Shown here one piece after another: positions 25,530 through 32,195 of a stretch of 33,463 nucleotides of DNA. The DNA is from Clostridium sp. CAG:524 (GTDB lineage Bacteria; Bacillota_I; Bacilli_A; RF39; UBA660), in NCBI GenBank assembly GCA_000434555.1, contig FR880105.1, positions 1 to 33,463 on the forward strand. Reading direction: 5' to 3'. The notes under the pieces are model-generated. The model made no database searches. It was not told the DNA's origin and saw only the letters and a list, made by a program, of their open reading frames with translations. A program made the position numbers and the translations under genes. Positions within the stretch are counted from its first letter, which is position 1. Each line of letters opens with the position of its first letter.

Positions 25530-26784
25530 TTGTATCAAAAATTTTATAATACTCTTTTGCCTTATCTATATCTTTTTCTATATTCAATTCTTTATTTCCA
25601 TTTTCATAATAGTATTTAGCAAGATTATAATATGCATACTTACATCTTTCACTAAGAGGACACTCTATTGCTTTACTATAATATATGAATGCTCTTTTTA
25701 AATCACCTATTTTTCTATAATGTTCTCCTACTTTATTAAGAGCCCAACTTTCATTTAAATCAGCACTTATTAAGTAATAATTTAATGCTATATCATTTTT
25801 ACCTTCACTTTCATATATCTTACCAAGATTATTAAAGGCATAAGCATATCCATGCTCACTAGCGATTAAAAAATATCTTTTAGCAATCTCTCTATCTTTA
25901 ATATTATCTTTATTTATACCTCTTAAATAACATAATCCAAGAGTATTATATCCAGCAATACTACCAAGTTCAATAGACTTATTTAAATATTTCCACATAG
26001 TATCAAAATCAAATTTAACTCTTCCTGTAAGCATTAGATTAGCAACCATCCAACACCCTTTAGGATGTCCTTTATTCGCAGAAAGCATATAATATTCATA
26101 CGACTTTTCATAATTTTTCTGTCCACTAATAAGTCCATCAAATTCTAAAGCACCAAGTTCAGCACAAGCATACATATTATTTTTTCTTGATAACTCAATT
26201 AATGAATTAATATAGCTTTCTCCAAAATAAAGTTTAACTTTCAAATAATCATCAAGTTCTTCCTTATTAATTTTAATGTTAATATCTTGTGTATAAACAG
26301 GCTGTGTATTTTCAAGAACAGCATAATTTAATAATTCAATCATCTGATTAAATGAATCATTATTCTTTATATTTTCTATTCTTTCATTACTTATATGTTC
26401 ATCATTATACGCAATTACAAGTAAATCACTGATTACTTCTTTAAGTTTGTTACTATTATTAATTATGCTAAGAGATTCATTATTTAATATATAAACTTTA
26501 TCATCCAATATACTTAATATTTGTAATATAATCGGTATATATAATTCTCTATTTCCATCTTTTAAATCTTTATATATTTTCTTATATTCTATACCTATAG
26601 GTCTATATCCAATACAATAATTATTAACAGTAGTTACACTTACATTATTAATACCAAATATACATGAAAAAACTTCTATCTGCATAGCATTCTTATTACT
26701 AGATACTTTCTTAATAGTATTAATAATATTACCAAGAGATAGATAATTATCATTATTATTCATTTTAATATAACTCTTTTTCAT
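25522..26784 (-). CDS. Sel1-like repeat protein
   Basis: 420 residues, no signal peptide or membrane helix. The C-terminal half is a run of Sel1/TPR-type repeats of about 36 residues, for example KSYEYYMLSANKGHPKGCWMVANL, shown by SYEYYMLSANKGHPKG, DTMWKYLNKSIELGSIAGYNTLG, AKRYFLIASEHGYAYAFNNLG, ALNYYLISADLNESWALNKVG and AFIYYSKAIECPLSERCKYAYY, each beginning with an A/S-x-x-x-Y-x-x-x-A core. The N-terminal 170 residues are not recognised and may be a regulatory or DNA-binding domain. Such repeats are protein-binding scaffolds. ATG 26784 lies seven bases after an extended -10 with no ribosome binding site, so the message is probably leaderless. Confidence 0.82.
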   Translation of the reverse strand: MKKSYIKMNNNDNYLSLGNIINTIKKVSSNKNAMQIEVFSCIFGINNVSVTTVNNYCIGYRPIGIEYKKIYKDLKDGNRELYIPIILQILSILDDKVYILNNESLSIINNSNKLKEVISDLLVIAYNDEHISNERIENIKNNDSFNQMIELLNYAVLENTQPVYTQDINIKINKEELDDYLKVKLYFGESYINSLIELSRKNNMYACAELGALEFDGLISGQKNYEKSYEYYMLSANKGHPKGCWMVANLMLTGRVKFDFDTMWKYLNKSIELGSIAGYNTLGLCYLRGINKDNIKDREIAKRYFLIASEHGYAYAFNNLGKIYESEGKNDIALNYYLISADLNESWALNKVGEHYRKIGDLKRAFIYYSKAIECPLSERCKYAYYNLAKYYYENGNKELNIEKDIDKAKEYYKIFDTKE

Positions 26785-26791
26785 GTCTAAT

Positions 26792-26800
26792 ATTATACCA
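26792..26800 (-). promoter_or_regulatory. Extended -10 promoter of the Sel1-repeat gene, leaderless start
   Basis: On the minus strand, TGGTATAAT (26800-26792) is a perfect extended -10. Only seven bases separate it from ATG 26784, so transcription should begin at or one base before the start codon. No ribosome binding site is present. Confidence 0.55.
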
Positions 26801-26872
26801 TATTATGTAAAGTTTTACATTTTTATTTTTATTTTATATTATTATATGTTATTATAAACTAAAGGAGAGCGT

Positions 26873-27133
26873 ATGAAAAAAATTATTAATGGAAAAGAAA
26901 TTGATGTTGATGTTATTGGCGGATTTGAAATACCAGACTTAGATAAAAAATACATTTTATGTTCTTATGATGATGATAAATCTAGTGAAGATGCATTAGT
27001 AATGATTTATGAAATCGAAAATATAGATGGTATTGAAAATCTTGTATCAATTAAAGATGAAGAAAAAGAACTAGTATTAAAGTTCTATGAATCATTTAAA
27101 GAATCTTTATTGGAGGGTGAAAATAATGAATGA
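26873..27133 (+). CDS. DUF1292-like small acidic protein
   Basis: 86 residues, acidic, no membrane segment. The arrangement YILCSYDDDKSSEDALVMIYEIENIDGIENLVSIKDEEKELVLKFYESF, seen here in pieces (KYILCSYDDDK, ALVMIYEIENID, ENLVSIKDEEKE), follows DUF1292: two or three beta strands carrying acidic turns, then a C-terminal helix. The family is widespread in Firmicutes and has no assigned activity. The start is ATG 26873 after AAAGGAGA. The last eight bases overlap the start of the next gene, so the two are translationally coupled. Confidence 0.7.
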   Translation: MKKIINGKEIDVDVIGGFEIPDLDKKYILCSYDDDKSSEDALVMIYEIENIDGIENLVSIKDEEKELVLKFYESFKESLLEGENNE

Positions 27134-27533
27134 ATATCCTAATACTTTAGTGATTAAAGAAAACAAAAATACTATTAACGATATGAAAGCAAAAGCAGCT
27201 AAGAAGGAACAATTTTATTCTAAAATATATAAAATTGGAAAAGATTTATCTTCTACTTCTACTCCTATACTTATAGGATCACTTCTTTCACCATTTGATT
27301 TTGAAGGTCCACTTATTGAAATAGTGAGTGCTGTTACTTTAGGTGTTGGTCTTATAATGAAATCAGTTGGTAAAACAGGTCTTGAAGAATCAAAAGCAGT
27401 TTTAACAAATGGAAGTAGTACATATAGTAAGGCAAGTAAGTTAATGACTGAAGATGAAGAAATAAGACTTAGTAACTTAGTTGAAACAATCAAAGCAAAT
27501 AAAAAAGAAAAAACTACTAGTCATTCTCTATAA
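27126..27533 (+). CDS. Small two-helix membrane protein, first of a tandem paralogous pair
   Basis: 135 residues, family not recognised. The chain starts MNEYPNTLVIKENKNT, continues with a basic helix (about 17-43), then two hydrophobic segments (about 43-57 and 64-82) joined by a short loop with PFDFEGP, and ends in a charged tail (about 85-135). This suggests a hairpin membrane protein with both ends in the cytoplasm. The downstream gene has the same plan and the same MNEYPNT start, so they are paralogues. ATG 27126 is chosen because GGAGGGTG lies seven bases upstream and it matches its paralogue's start. It overlaps the DUF1292 stop by eight bases. Confidence 0.72.
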   Translation: MNEYPNTLVIKENKNTINDMKAKAAKKEQFYSKIYKIGKDLSSTSTPILIGSLLSPFDFEGPLIEIVSAVTLGVGLIMKSVGKTGLEESKAVLTNGSSTYSKASKLMTEDEEIRLSNLVETIKANKKEKTTSHSL

Positions 27534-27544
27534 GAAGGTAAATT

Positions 27545-27937
27545 ATGAATGAATATCCAAATACAATAATTGCTAAAGAAAAGAAAACTGATATTGAAAA
27601 GCTTAAAAAAGAAATAAGAAAGAAGAAAGATTTTTATATTAAGCTATATCAAGGTTCAAGTTTAGCTTCTATAATAAGTGGTTCTATATTTGGTTGTTCT
27701 ATAATGGCACCAGATGGATTTGGAACTACTGTTAATATAGCTTGTTTAGCAACAATTGGATTAGGTCTATTATTTAAGAAAATTTCATTAAATGAACTTA
27801 ATAAAGCTGATGCTATACTTACTAAAAATGGTCTTACATATGACTGTATAGAAAAAGATTCAAAAGAATATACTGATGAAAACATAGCAAGCAAAGCAGA
27901 AAATATCAAAGATAACAAAAGAGGTCACACATTGTAA
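27545..27937 (+). CDS. Small two-helix membrane protein, second of a tandem paralogous pair
   Basis: 130 residues, paralogue of the gene before it: MNEYPNTIIAKEKK at the start, a basic helix, then two hydrophobic segments (about 38-52 and 60-78, with APDGFGT between), and a charged tail ending NKRGHTL where the other ends TSHSL. The start is ATG 27545 with AGAAGGTAAAT upstream, 11 bases after the previous stop. All three genes from 26873 should be one operon ended by the hairpin at 27917-27945. Function unknown. The pair could form a heteromeric membrane complex. Confidence 0.72.
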   Translation: MNEYPNTIIAKEKKTDIEKLKKEIRKKKDFYIKLYQGSSLASIISGSIFGCSIMAPDGFGTTVNIACLATIGLGLLFKKISLNELNKADAILTKNGLTYDCIEKDSKEYTDENIASKAENIKDNKRGHTL

Positions 27938-27945
27938 CCTCTTTT
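27917..27945. terminator. Terminator between convergent genes
   Basis: AAAAGAGGT (27917-27925) and ACCTCTTTT (27937-27945) form a perfect 9-bp stem around an 11-base loop. It overlaps the stop codon at 27935-27937 and lies nine bases before the convergent stop at 27954. Confidence 0.7.
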
Positions 27946-27953
27946 AAAATGCA

Positions 27954-29174
27954 TTATTTTCTCTCTAAATATTCCTCTTTAGTAAGCCCATATTCTTTCA
28001 TATCTTGAATACCACCATAATAATAGAAATATGATTTTTCCCTTGTACCTTCATATTTAAGTCCTATATTTTCCATTACCTTCCATGTTCCAACATTATC
28101 TTTAGCACCGCATGATTCAATTCTATTAAGATCTAATGTTAAAAATGCAAATTCCATTATTTTTTTTGTTGCTTCAGTAGTGTAACCTTTTCCCCAGGCA
28201 TCTTCTCTAATCCAGTAATCTATACCAGCAGTTCTAGCTTTTTCACTATGAAGATTTAAATATATAGTACCTAGAAATTTATTATCTTCTTTTCTTACAA
28301 TACTCCATCTATAATATTCTATATCATCATACATAGATTCATTAAAATATTTCATACTCTTTTTTAAATTATTGCCGAGTTTATTCCCACCTAAAAACTT
28401 TCTTATTTTAGGATTCAATTGTAAATAAAATGCTTCTTCATAATCCTTCATAGTAGTTTTTCTTAAAATAAGTCTATCTGTTTCAAGTTCTATAGTACCA
28501 ACATGATTTATTTTTGGGGCGTCTACTCCTTTATAATCTATAGTTTCATTTTCAAAATTATAATGTTCATTTATATATTTAACATTACCATCTTCAATAA
28601 CAATAAATGATTCATTAGGAAGTCCAGTTATCTTTTGTTCTTTACTCACTTCAAACATCTCTTTTAAGTAATCTATATTATTAAAATCCATGTGTGGATA
28701 TATACATATATTAGTAAGACCTATTCCTTTATATTTAATAATTGTTTTATGCTCATCTTCATCCATATATATTGCATCTTTAGCCATATTTATACTGCCA
28801 GCGGAAACTCCAATAGTTATACCATCTCTATCTCTTAATATATTAGATAAACCATATTCATTTATAGAATCCATTTCCTTTTTAGGATCCCCACCTACTA
28901 TAAACACAATATCACTATTTTTAGCAATGTCTCTTGCTTCTTCTTTAGATATCCTATTATCAATAATACTAATTTTATTAAATCTAATACTTATATCTTT
29001 AAAGAAACCTATAAGTCCATTTATAAAATAATCATTCTTTTCAAAATCATAAAAAGATGAAGCAATGAATGTTATAGATTTACCTGTTTCAATAATTCTA
29101 GTTAATTCTTTAGTTTGATCAAGTGTAAACCCTTTCTCCTTATCAATTCCACTAAACATAATAATCTTTTTCAT
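27954..29174 (-). CDS. Fusion of an S51 peptidase (peptidase E-like) and a RimL-like GNAT
   Basis: 406 residues, two enzymes in one chain. Residues 1-225 form an S51 serine peptidase (aspartyl dipeptidase/cyanophycinase type): FIVGGDPKKEM near 91-101, the nucleophile elbow GVSAGSINMA with S125, IYPHMDF with H161, and GLPNESFIVIEDG with E188. Residues 228-406 form a complete GNAT: ELETDRLILRKTTMKDYEEAF, LGTIYLNLHSE, GIDYWIREDAWGKGYTTEAT (acetyl-CoA loop) and NVGTWKVMENIGLKYEGTR. The junction is in frame with no repeat or stop, so the fusion looks genuine. The start is ATG 29174, with AGGTGAAATATTT and the extended -10 TGATACAAT upstream. Its first codons and promoter are copied at 30250-30307. 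Confidence 0.85.
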   Translation of the reverse strand: MKKIIMFSGIDKEKGFTLDQTKELTRIIETGKSITFIASSFYDFEKNDYFINGLIGFFKDISIRFNKISIIDNRISKEEARDIAKNSDIVFIVGGDPKKEMDSINEYGLSNILRDRDGITIGVSAGSINMAKDAIYMDEDEHKTIIKYKGIGLTNICIYPHMDFNNIDYLKEMFEVSKEQKITGLPNESFIVIEDGNVKYINEHYNFENETIDYKGVDAPKINHVGTIELETDRLILRKTTMKDYEEAFYLQLNPKIRKFLGGNKLGNNLKKSMKYFNESMYDDIEYYRWSIVRKEDNKFLGTIYLNLHSEKARTAGIDYWIREDAWGKGYTTEATKKIMEFAFLTLDLNRIESCGAKDNVGTWKVMENIGLKYEGTREKSYFYYYGGIQDMKEYGLTKEEYLERK

Positions 29175-29203
29175 AAATATTTCACCTACTTTATTGTATC
29201 AAA
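29146..29203. repeat. 58-bp direct repeat, copy 1 (native 5' end of the S51-GNAT gene)
   Basis: Identical over 58 bases to 30250-30307, at an offset of 1104. It contains the first nine codons, ribosome binding site and extended -10 of the S51-GNAT gene. Beyond the perfect part, about 15 of the next 23 bases (to 29226) also match in register, so the duplicated block was longer. Confidence 0.9.
29193..29201 (-). promoter_or_regulatory. Extended -10 promoter of the S51-GNAT gene
   Basis: On the minus strand, TGATACAAT (29201-29193), an extended -10, lies 18 bases before the start at 29174. The ribosome binding site AGGTGA follows. It lies inside the 58-bp repeat and so exists in two copies. Confidence 0.5.
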
Positions 29204-29237
29204 AGTAAGATTATATTAACATATTTTTTGAATTATA

Positions 29238-29266
29238 TTGACATTTAAAAAAAGGAATGATAACAT
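29238..29266 (+). promoter_or_regulatory. Promoter of the two-gene cassette
   Basis: A perfect -35, TTGACA (29238-29243), a 17-bp spacer and TAACAT (29261-29266). Transcription would start near 29273, ahead of the ribosome binding site GGAGGG at 29290-29295. Confidence 0.6.
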
Positions 29267-29299
29267 AATTAAGTAATAAATCTTTTATTGGAGGGTATT

Positions 29300-29920
29300 G
29301 TGAATTTTAATTATATGAAAGAAATGTTGTTGTCTGATTTACTTTGTTTATATCATTCTACTAATGAAAGTAAATATTTAAAAGAGATAAAAAACAGAAT
29401 GCTATTTTGTGGTTATACAAATAATGAAATAGCCGAATTTATACAATTTGAAAATGATATTTTAAATTCTAAAGAAGAAAAATACAATAAAAAAATTATA
29501 GAAAAACATTATATAATAGGGAAAAATAAAAATAAATATATTTTCCAAAATCCAGAAATTTACATGTATAATCCTGATGGTAGCAATAAGAAAACACTTT
29601 TAATTTCTGAAACTATTGCAATAATAGATGAAGCAATATTTTTATCTTACTCAAAACTTTTAAACACATATAATGCAAGCAAAGAAATAATGTATTTGTC
29701 ACAAGAAAATGAAAATAATTGGCTATATTTTGAATTTATGAATAGATTAGAATACATATGTAGGTGTGCTAATAAAATTTTTAATGGACCTAAAAAAGCA
29801 TTATATTCTGAAAAAAGCGAAATATTATATGATAACGAAATGCAAATTTGTTTATCAAGATGGAACATTGACGTATCTTCAAAAAAATTTATTCCATATA
29901 CTCAACAATATTTTGATTAG
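29300..29920 (+). CDS. Protein of unknown function, first gene of a repeat-bounded pair
   Basis: 206 residues, no recognised domain, no signal peptide or membrane helix. It looks mostly alpha-helical: an N-terminal helix (MKEMLLSDLLCLYHST), a segment CGYTNNEIAEFIQFENDIL like a helical repeat, a basic linker, then 'HYIIGKNKNKYIF', which may be a short beta hairpin with NPDGSNKKT, and a long C-terminal helical part ending CANKIFNGPKKALY and CLSRWNID. The start is GTG 29300: GGAGGG at 29290-29295 is four bases before it. An upstream TTG (29288) overlaps that site, and ATG 29315 is too far away. The 69-residue gene follows 14 bases later with its own ribosome binding site. It is absent from any family I know. 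Confidence 0.7.
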   Translation: MNFNYMKEMLLSDLLCLYHSTNESKYLKEIKNRMLFCGYTNNEIAEFIQFENDILNSKEEKYNKKIIEKHYIIGKNKNKYIFQNPEIYMYNPDGSNKKTLLISETIAIIDEAIFLSYSKLLNTYNASKEIMYLSQENENNWLYFEFMNRLEYICRCANKIFNGPKKALYSEKSEILYDNEMQICLSRWNIDVSSKKFIPYTQQYFD

Positions 29921-29934
29921 AAAGGAGTATTAGA

Positions 29935-30144
29935 ATGTCAAACGAGTCAAAAATTAGAAAAGATAGAGAAACCGATAAACCTAAATATGACAAATTTGAA
30001 GATTATGGAAGCCGTCACACACATCAATGGGGCGGATATTCAAAAAGTACTGGAAAATACTATGAAGGTGGCCACGGAGAAAATATTGATAGCAATACTA
30101 AATCTGAATCAGGAAAAAGTTTTAGAAAATCTAGGGGCGATTAA
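29935..30144 (+). CDS. Small hydrophilic, probably disordered protein
   Basis: 69 residues, very rich in Lys, Asp, Glu, Gly, Ser and His, with almost no hydrophobic core. A short aromatic motif (HTHQWGGYSKSTGKYYEGGHGEN) is the only structured-looking part, with HTHQWGGYSKSTGKYY inside it. The ends are charged (MSNESKIRKDRETDK, SFRKSRGD). No signal peptide or membrane segment. Base composition is visibly richer in G and C here than in the neighbours. The start ATG 29935 has AAAGGAGTATTAGA before it. With the upstream gene it forms an operon ending at the hairpin 30208-30246. Too short and low in complexity to assign. Confidence 0.65.
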   Translation: MSNESKIRKDRETDKPKYDKFEDYGSRHTHQWGGYSKSTGKYYEGGHGENIDSNTKSESGKSFRKSRGD

Positions 30145-30207
30145 ATTTCTTATTAAAGTATAAAGTATATAAAAACCAACATTATATTTTTATTTAAACA
30201 AGAAATC

Positions 30208-30246
30208 AAAAGAAGTTATTAATCAATTAGTGTAACTTCTTTTTTA
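30208..30246 (+). terminator. Terminator of the two-gene cassette
   Basis: AAAAGAAGTTA (30208-30218) and TAACTTCTTTT (30233-30243) form an 11-bp stem around a 14-base loop, with a T-run to 30246. It is 64 bases after the stop at 30144 and just before repeat copy 2. On the minus strand it could also end transcripts from that copy. Confidence 0.75.
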
Positions 30247-30278
30247 TTTATTCCACTAAACATAATAATCTTTTTCAT
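30219..30278 (-). pseudogene. Truncated copy of the S51-GNAT 5' end (19-codon remnant)
   Basis: The second repeat copy keeps the start codon (30278-30276), ribosome binding site and extended -10 (30305-30297) of the S51-GNAT gene. It reads MKKIIMFSGI as in the parent, then continues NKKEVTLID and stops at TAA (30221-30219), inside the cassette terminator. The parent reads DKEKGFT at the same point. If transcribed, it gives a short RNA of about 80 bases ending in the hairpin. Confidence 0.7.
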
Positions 30279-30307
30279 AAATATTTCACCTACTTTATTG
30301 TATCAAA
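30250..30307. repeat. 58-bp direct repeat, copy 2
   Basis: Identical to 29146-29203. The two copies bracket 29204-30249, which holds the two unrecognised genes. Copy 2 is directly upstream of the acyl-CoA ligase promoter. Confidence 0.9.
30297..30305 (-). promoter_or_regulatory. Extra copy of the S51-GNAT extended -10
   Basis: On the minus strand, TGATACAAT (30305-30297), inside repeat copy 2 and identical to 29201-29193. It would drive the 19-codon remnant and face the acyl-CoA ligase promoter back to back, 15 bp from its -35. Confidence 0.45.
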
Positions 30308-30319
30308 TTATTGAATAGA

Positions 30320-30348
30320 TTAACATTTTAATTTTAATATGTTACAAT
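30320..30348 (+). promoter_or_regulatory. Promoter of the acyl-CoA ligase gene
   Basis: TTAACA (30320-30325), a 17-bp spacer and TACAAT (30343-30348), with TG at 30340-30341. Transcription would start near 30355. GAAAGGA (30370-30376) is the ribosome binding site for ATG 30384. Confidence 0.7.
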
Positions 30349-30383
30349 TAAAGTGTATATAATAAAAGTGAAAGGAAAAAATA

Positions 30384-32114
30384 ATGGGAAAAGTAAATGA
30401 TTATATAAATAAATTAATTAGTTTTATTAAAAATGAAAAACCTATAAACAAAGAAAAGCCATGGCTTAAATACTATGGTGATGTTCCAGAAAGTTTAAAT
30501 TATTTTAATGGAAGTATGTATGATTATTTAAAAGATACTGCTTCAAAAAATGAAAAAAGAAGTGCATATTCTTATTATGGTAATGAAGTTACATTTAAAT
30601 CTTTTATGAAAAAGATAGATAGAGTTGCTTCTGCTTTAAAAGAATTTAATATTGTAGAAAATGAATGTGTTACGATATGTATGCCTAATACTCCAGAAAG
30701 TTTTGCATTAATATATGCGATTAACAAGATTGGAGCAATAGCAAATATCATACACCCTCTTTCTTCTACACAAGATATTGAAAGAGCACTACATGAAACA
30801 AATAGTTCTATTATATTTTGCAGTGATGTTGCAATGCCTAAAGCAAGATATATCAAAGTTAAACATTTTATAATGGTGCCAACTAGTGAAAGTTTAGGTA
30901 CAATATTAAAGACATTATATAATATTAAATCGGCAATAAATATGAGTCTTGAAGAAGGTATGATTACATGGAAAGAATTTCTAAACTATGCGACTAGTGA
31001 TGATGTGTATGTTAAAAGAGATGCAAATAGTCCAGCCGCTATAATATATAGTGGTGGAACTACTGGTAAACCAAAAGGAATAATTATTTCAAATGCTAAC
31101 TTTAATGCTATGGCACTTCAAACAGCATCAGTATGTAAATATATTAGTCCTGGATATTCAGTATTATCAGCACTACCTATATTCCATGTATTTGGTCTTG
31201 CTCTTTGTACTCATACATGTTTAGTTAATGGAATGAAATGTATAATAGTTCCACAACTTAATACTAAAAAAATTAATAAGGAGTTAAAGAAATATAAACC
31301 TAGTGTTTATCCAGCAGTACCTTCTCTACTAAAGATGTCTATTGATGGAAATGACCCTGGCATGAATGCTTTTAAAGACATTAAAGTTGTAGTTGTAGGT
31401 GGAGATTATTTATCACCTGAACTTAAAAAGAATTTTGAAAAATATTTAAAAGATCATGGAAGTGAAGCAGTTGTTAAAGTTGGTTATGGTCTTTCTGAAG
31501 CATGCGGATTTTGTTGTTGTACTGCAGCTATTGATGAAAAAGATGTTAGAAAAGGTACTCTTGGAATACCTAATCCAGATATGATAGTTAAAATATTTGA
31601 ACCTAATAGTGATATAGAAAAATCAACAGGAGACGTTGGTGAAATATGTATTAATGGGCCTACCCTTATGATGGGATACATTAATGAAAGCAAAGAAACA
31701 AAAAATACTTTAGTAGAACATCATGATGGTAAGATATGGCTTCACACAGGCGATCTTGGATATATGGATAAAGATGGATTTATATTCTATACATCAAGAA
31801 TGAAAAGAATGATTATTTCAAATGGATATAACATTTATCCTATAGAACTTGAAGAAATAATTAATAAATGTAAACTAGTTGATTCATGTACTGTAATTGG
31901 AATACCACATAAAATAAAGAGTCAAACCCCTAAAGCAGTAATTGTTCTTAAAAAAGGTGTTGAAGACAATATGCAAACAAGAGAACAAATAAGAAAATAT
32001 TGTTATGATAATATTGCTAAATATGCAAGACCTAGTGAATATGAATTTAGAACTAGTCTTCCTAAAACAGCAGTAGGTAAAGTTGCTTATAAAGATTTAG
32101 AAAAGAAAAACTAA
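30384..32114 (+). CDS. AMP-forming acyl-CoA synthetase (ANL superfamily)
   Basis: 576 residues of the ANL family, which activates a carboxylic acid with ATP and joins it to CoA. The motifs are complete: the phosphate loop IIYSGGTTGKPKGI near 221-234, PIFHVFGLAL, a 'VVVGGDYLSPEL' segment, the adenine motif VGYGLSEACGF, HTGDLGYMDKDGF, the hinge RMKRMIISNGYNIYPIELEE, and the C-terminal lysine region TAVGKVAYKDL. Overall it most resembles medium- to long-chain fatty acyl-CoA ligases, but the acyl substrate cannot be fixed from sequence. It has its own promoter and terminator, and no fatty-acid oxidation genes are adjacent. A CCC run in ACGFCCCTAA, seen as FCCCTA, near the adenine motif is unusual. 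Confidence 0.92.
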   Translation: MGKVNDYINKLISFIKNEKPINKEKPWLKYYGDVPESLNYFNGSMYDYLKDTASKNEKRSAYSYYGNEVTFKSFMKKIDRVASALKEFNIVENECVTICMPNTPESFALIYAINKIGAIANIIHPLSSTQDIERALHETNSSIIFCSDVAMPKARYIKVKHFIMVPTSESLGTILKTLYNIKSAINMSLEEGMITWKEFLNYATSDDVYVKRDANSPAAIIYSGGTTGKPKGIIISNANFNAMALQTASVCKYISPGYSVLSALPIFHVFGLALCTHTCLVNGMKCIIVPQLNTKKINKELKKYKPSVYPAVPSLLKMSIDGNDPGMNAFKDIKVVVVGGDYLSPELKKNFEKYLKDHGSEAVVKVGYGLSEACGFCCCTAAIDEKDVRKGTLGIPNPDMIVKIFEPNSDIEKSTGDVGEICINGPTLMMGYINESKETKNTLVEHHDGKIWLHTGDLGYMDKDGFIFYTSRMKRMIISNGYNIYPIELEEIINKCKLVDSCTVIGIPHKIKSQTPKAVIVLKKGVEDNMQTREQIRKYCYDNIAKYARPSEYEFRTSLPKTAVGKVAYKDLEKKN

Positions 32115-32124
32115 ATCTTTTTTT
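32091..32124 (+). terminator. Terminator of the acyl-CoA ligase gene
   Basis: AAAGATTTAG (32091-32100) and CTAAATCTTT (32111-32120) form a perfect 10-bp stem, followed by T residues to 32124. The TAA stop (32112-32114) lies inside the stem. Confidence 0.8.
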
Positions 32125-32195
32125 GTGGACTCTTGTGGAATAAAATAGTATACTTTTATAAATATATTATATATACTTAAATAGGAGGCAAAACT

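Noticed and set aside
27087..27125. Upstream in-frame ATG giving a 13-residue extension of the first hairpin protein
   Set aside because: GGAGGGTG lies just before ATG 27126, the extension lies entirely inside the DUF1292 gene, and the paralogue starts with the same MNEYPNT.
29204..30249. Insertion sequence
   Set aside because: No transposase, no terminal inverted repeats, and a 58-bp direct repeat is far longer than an IS target duplication.
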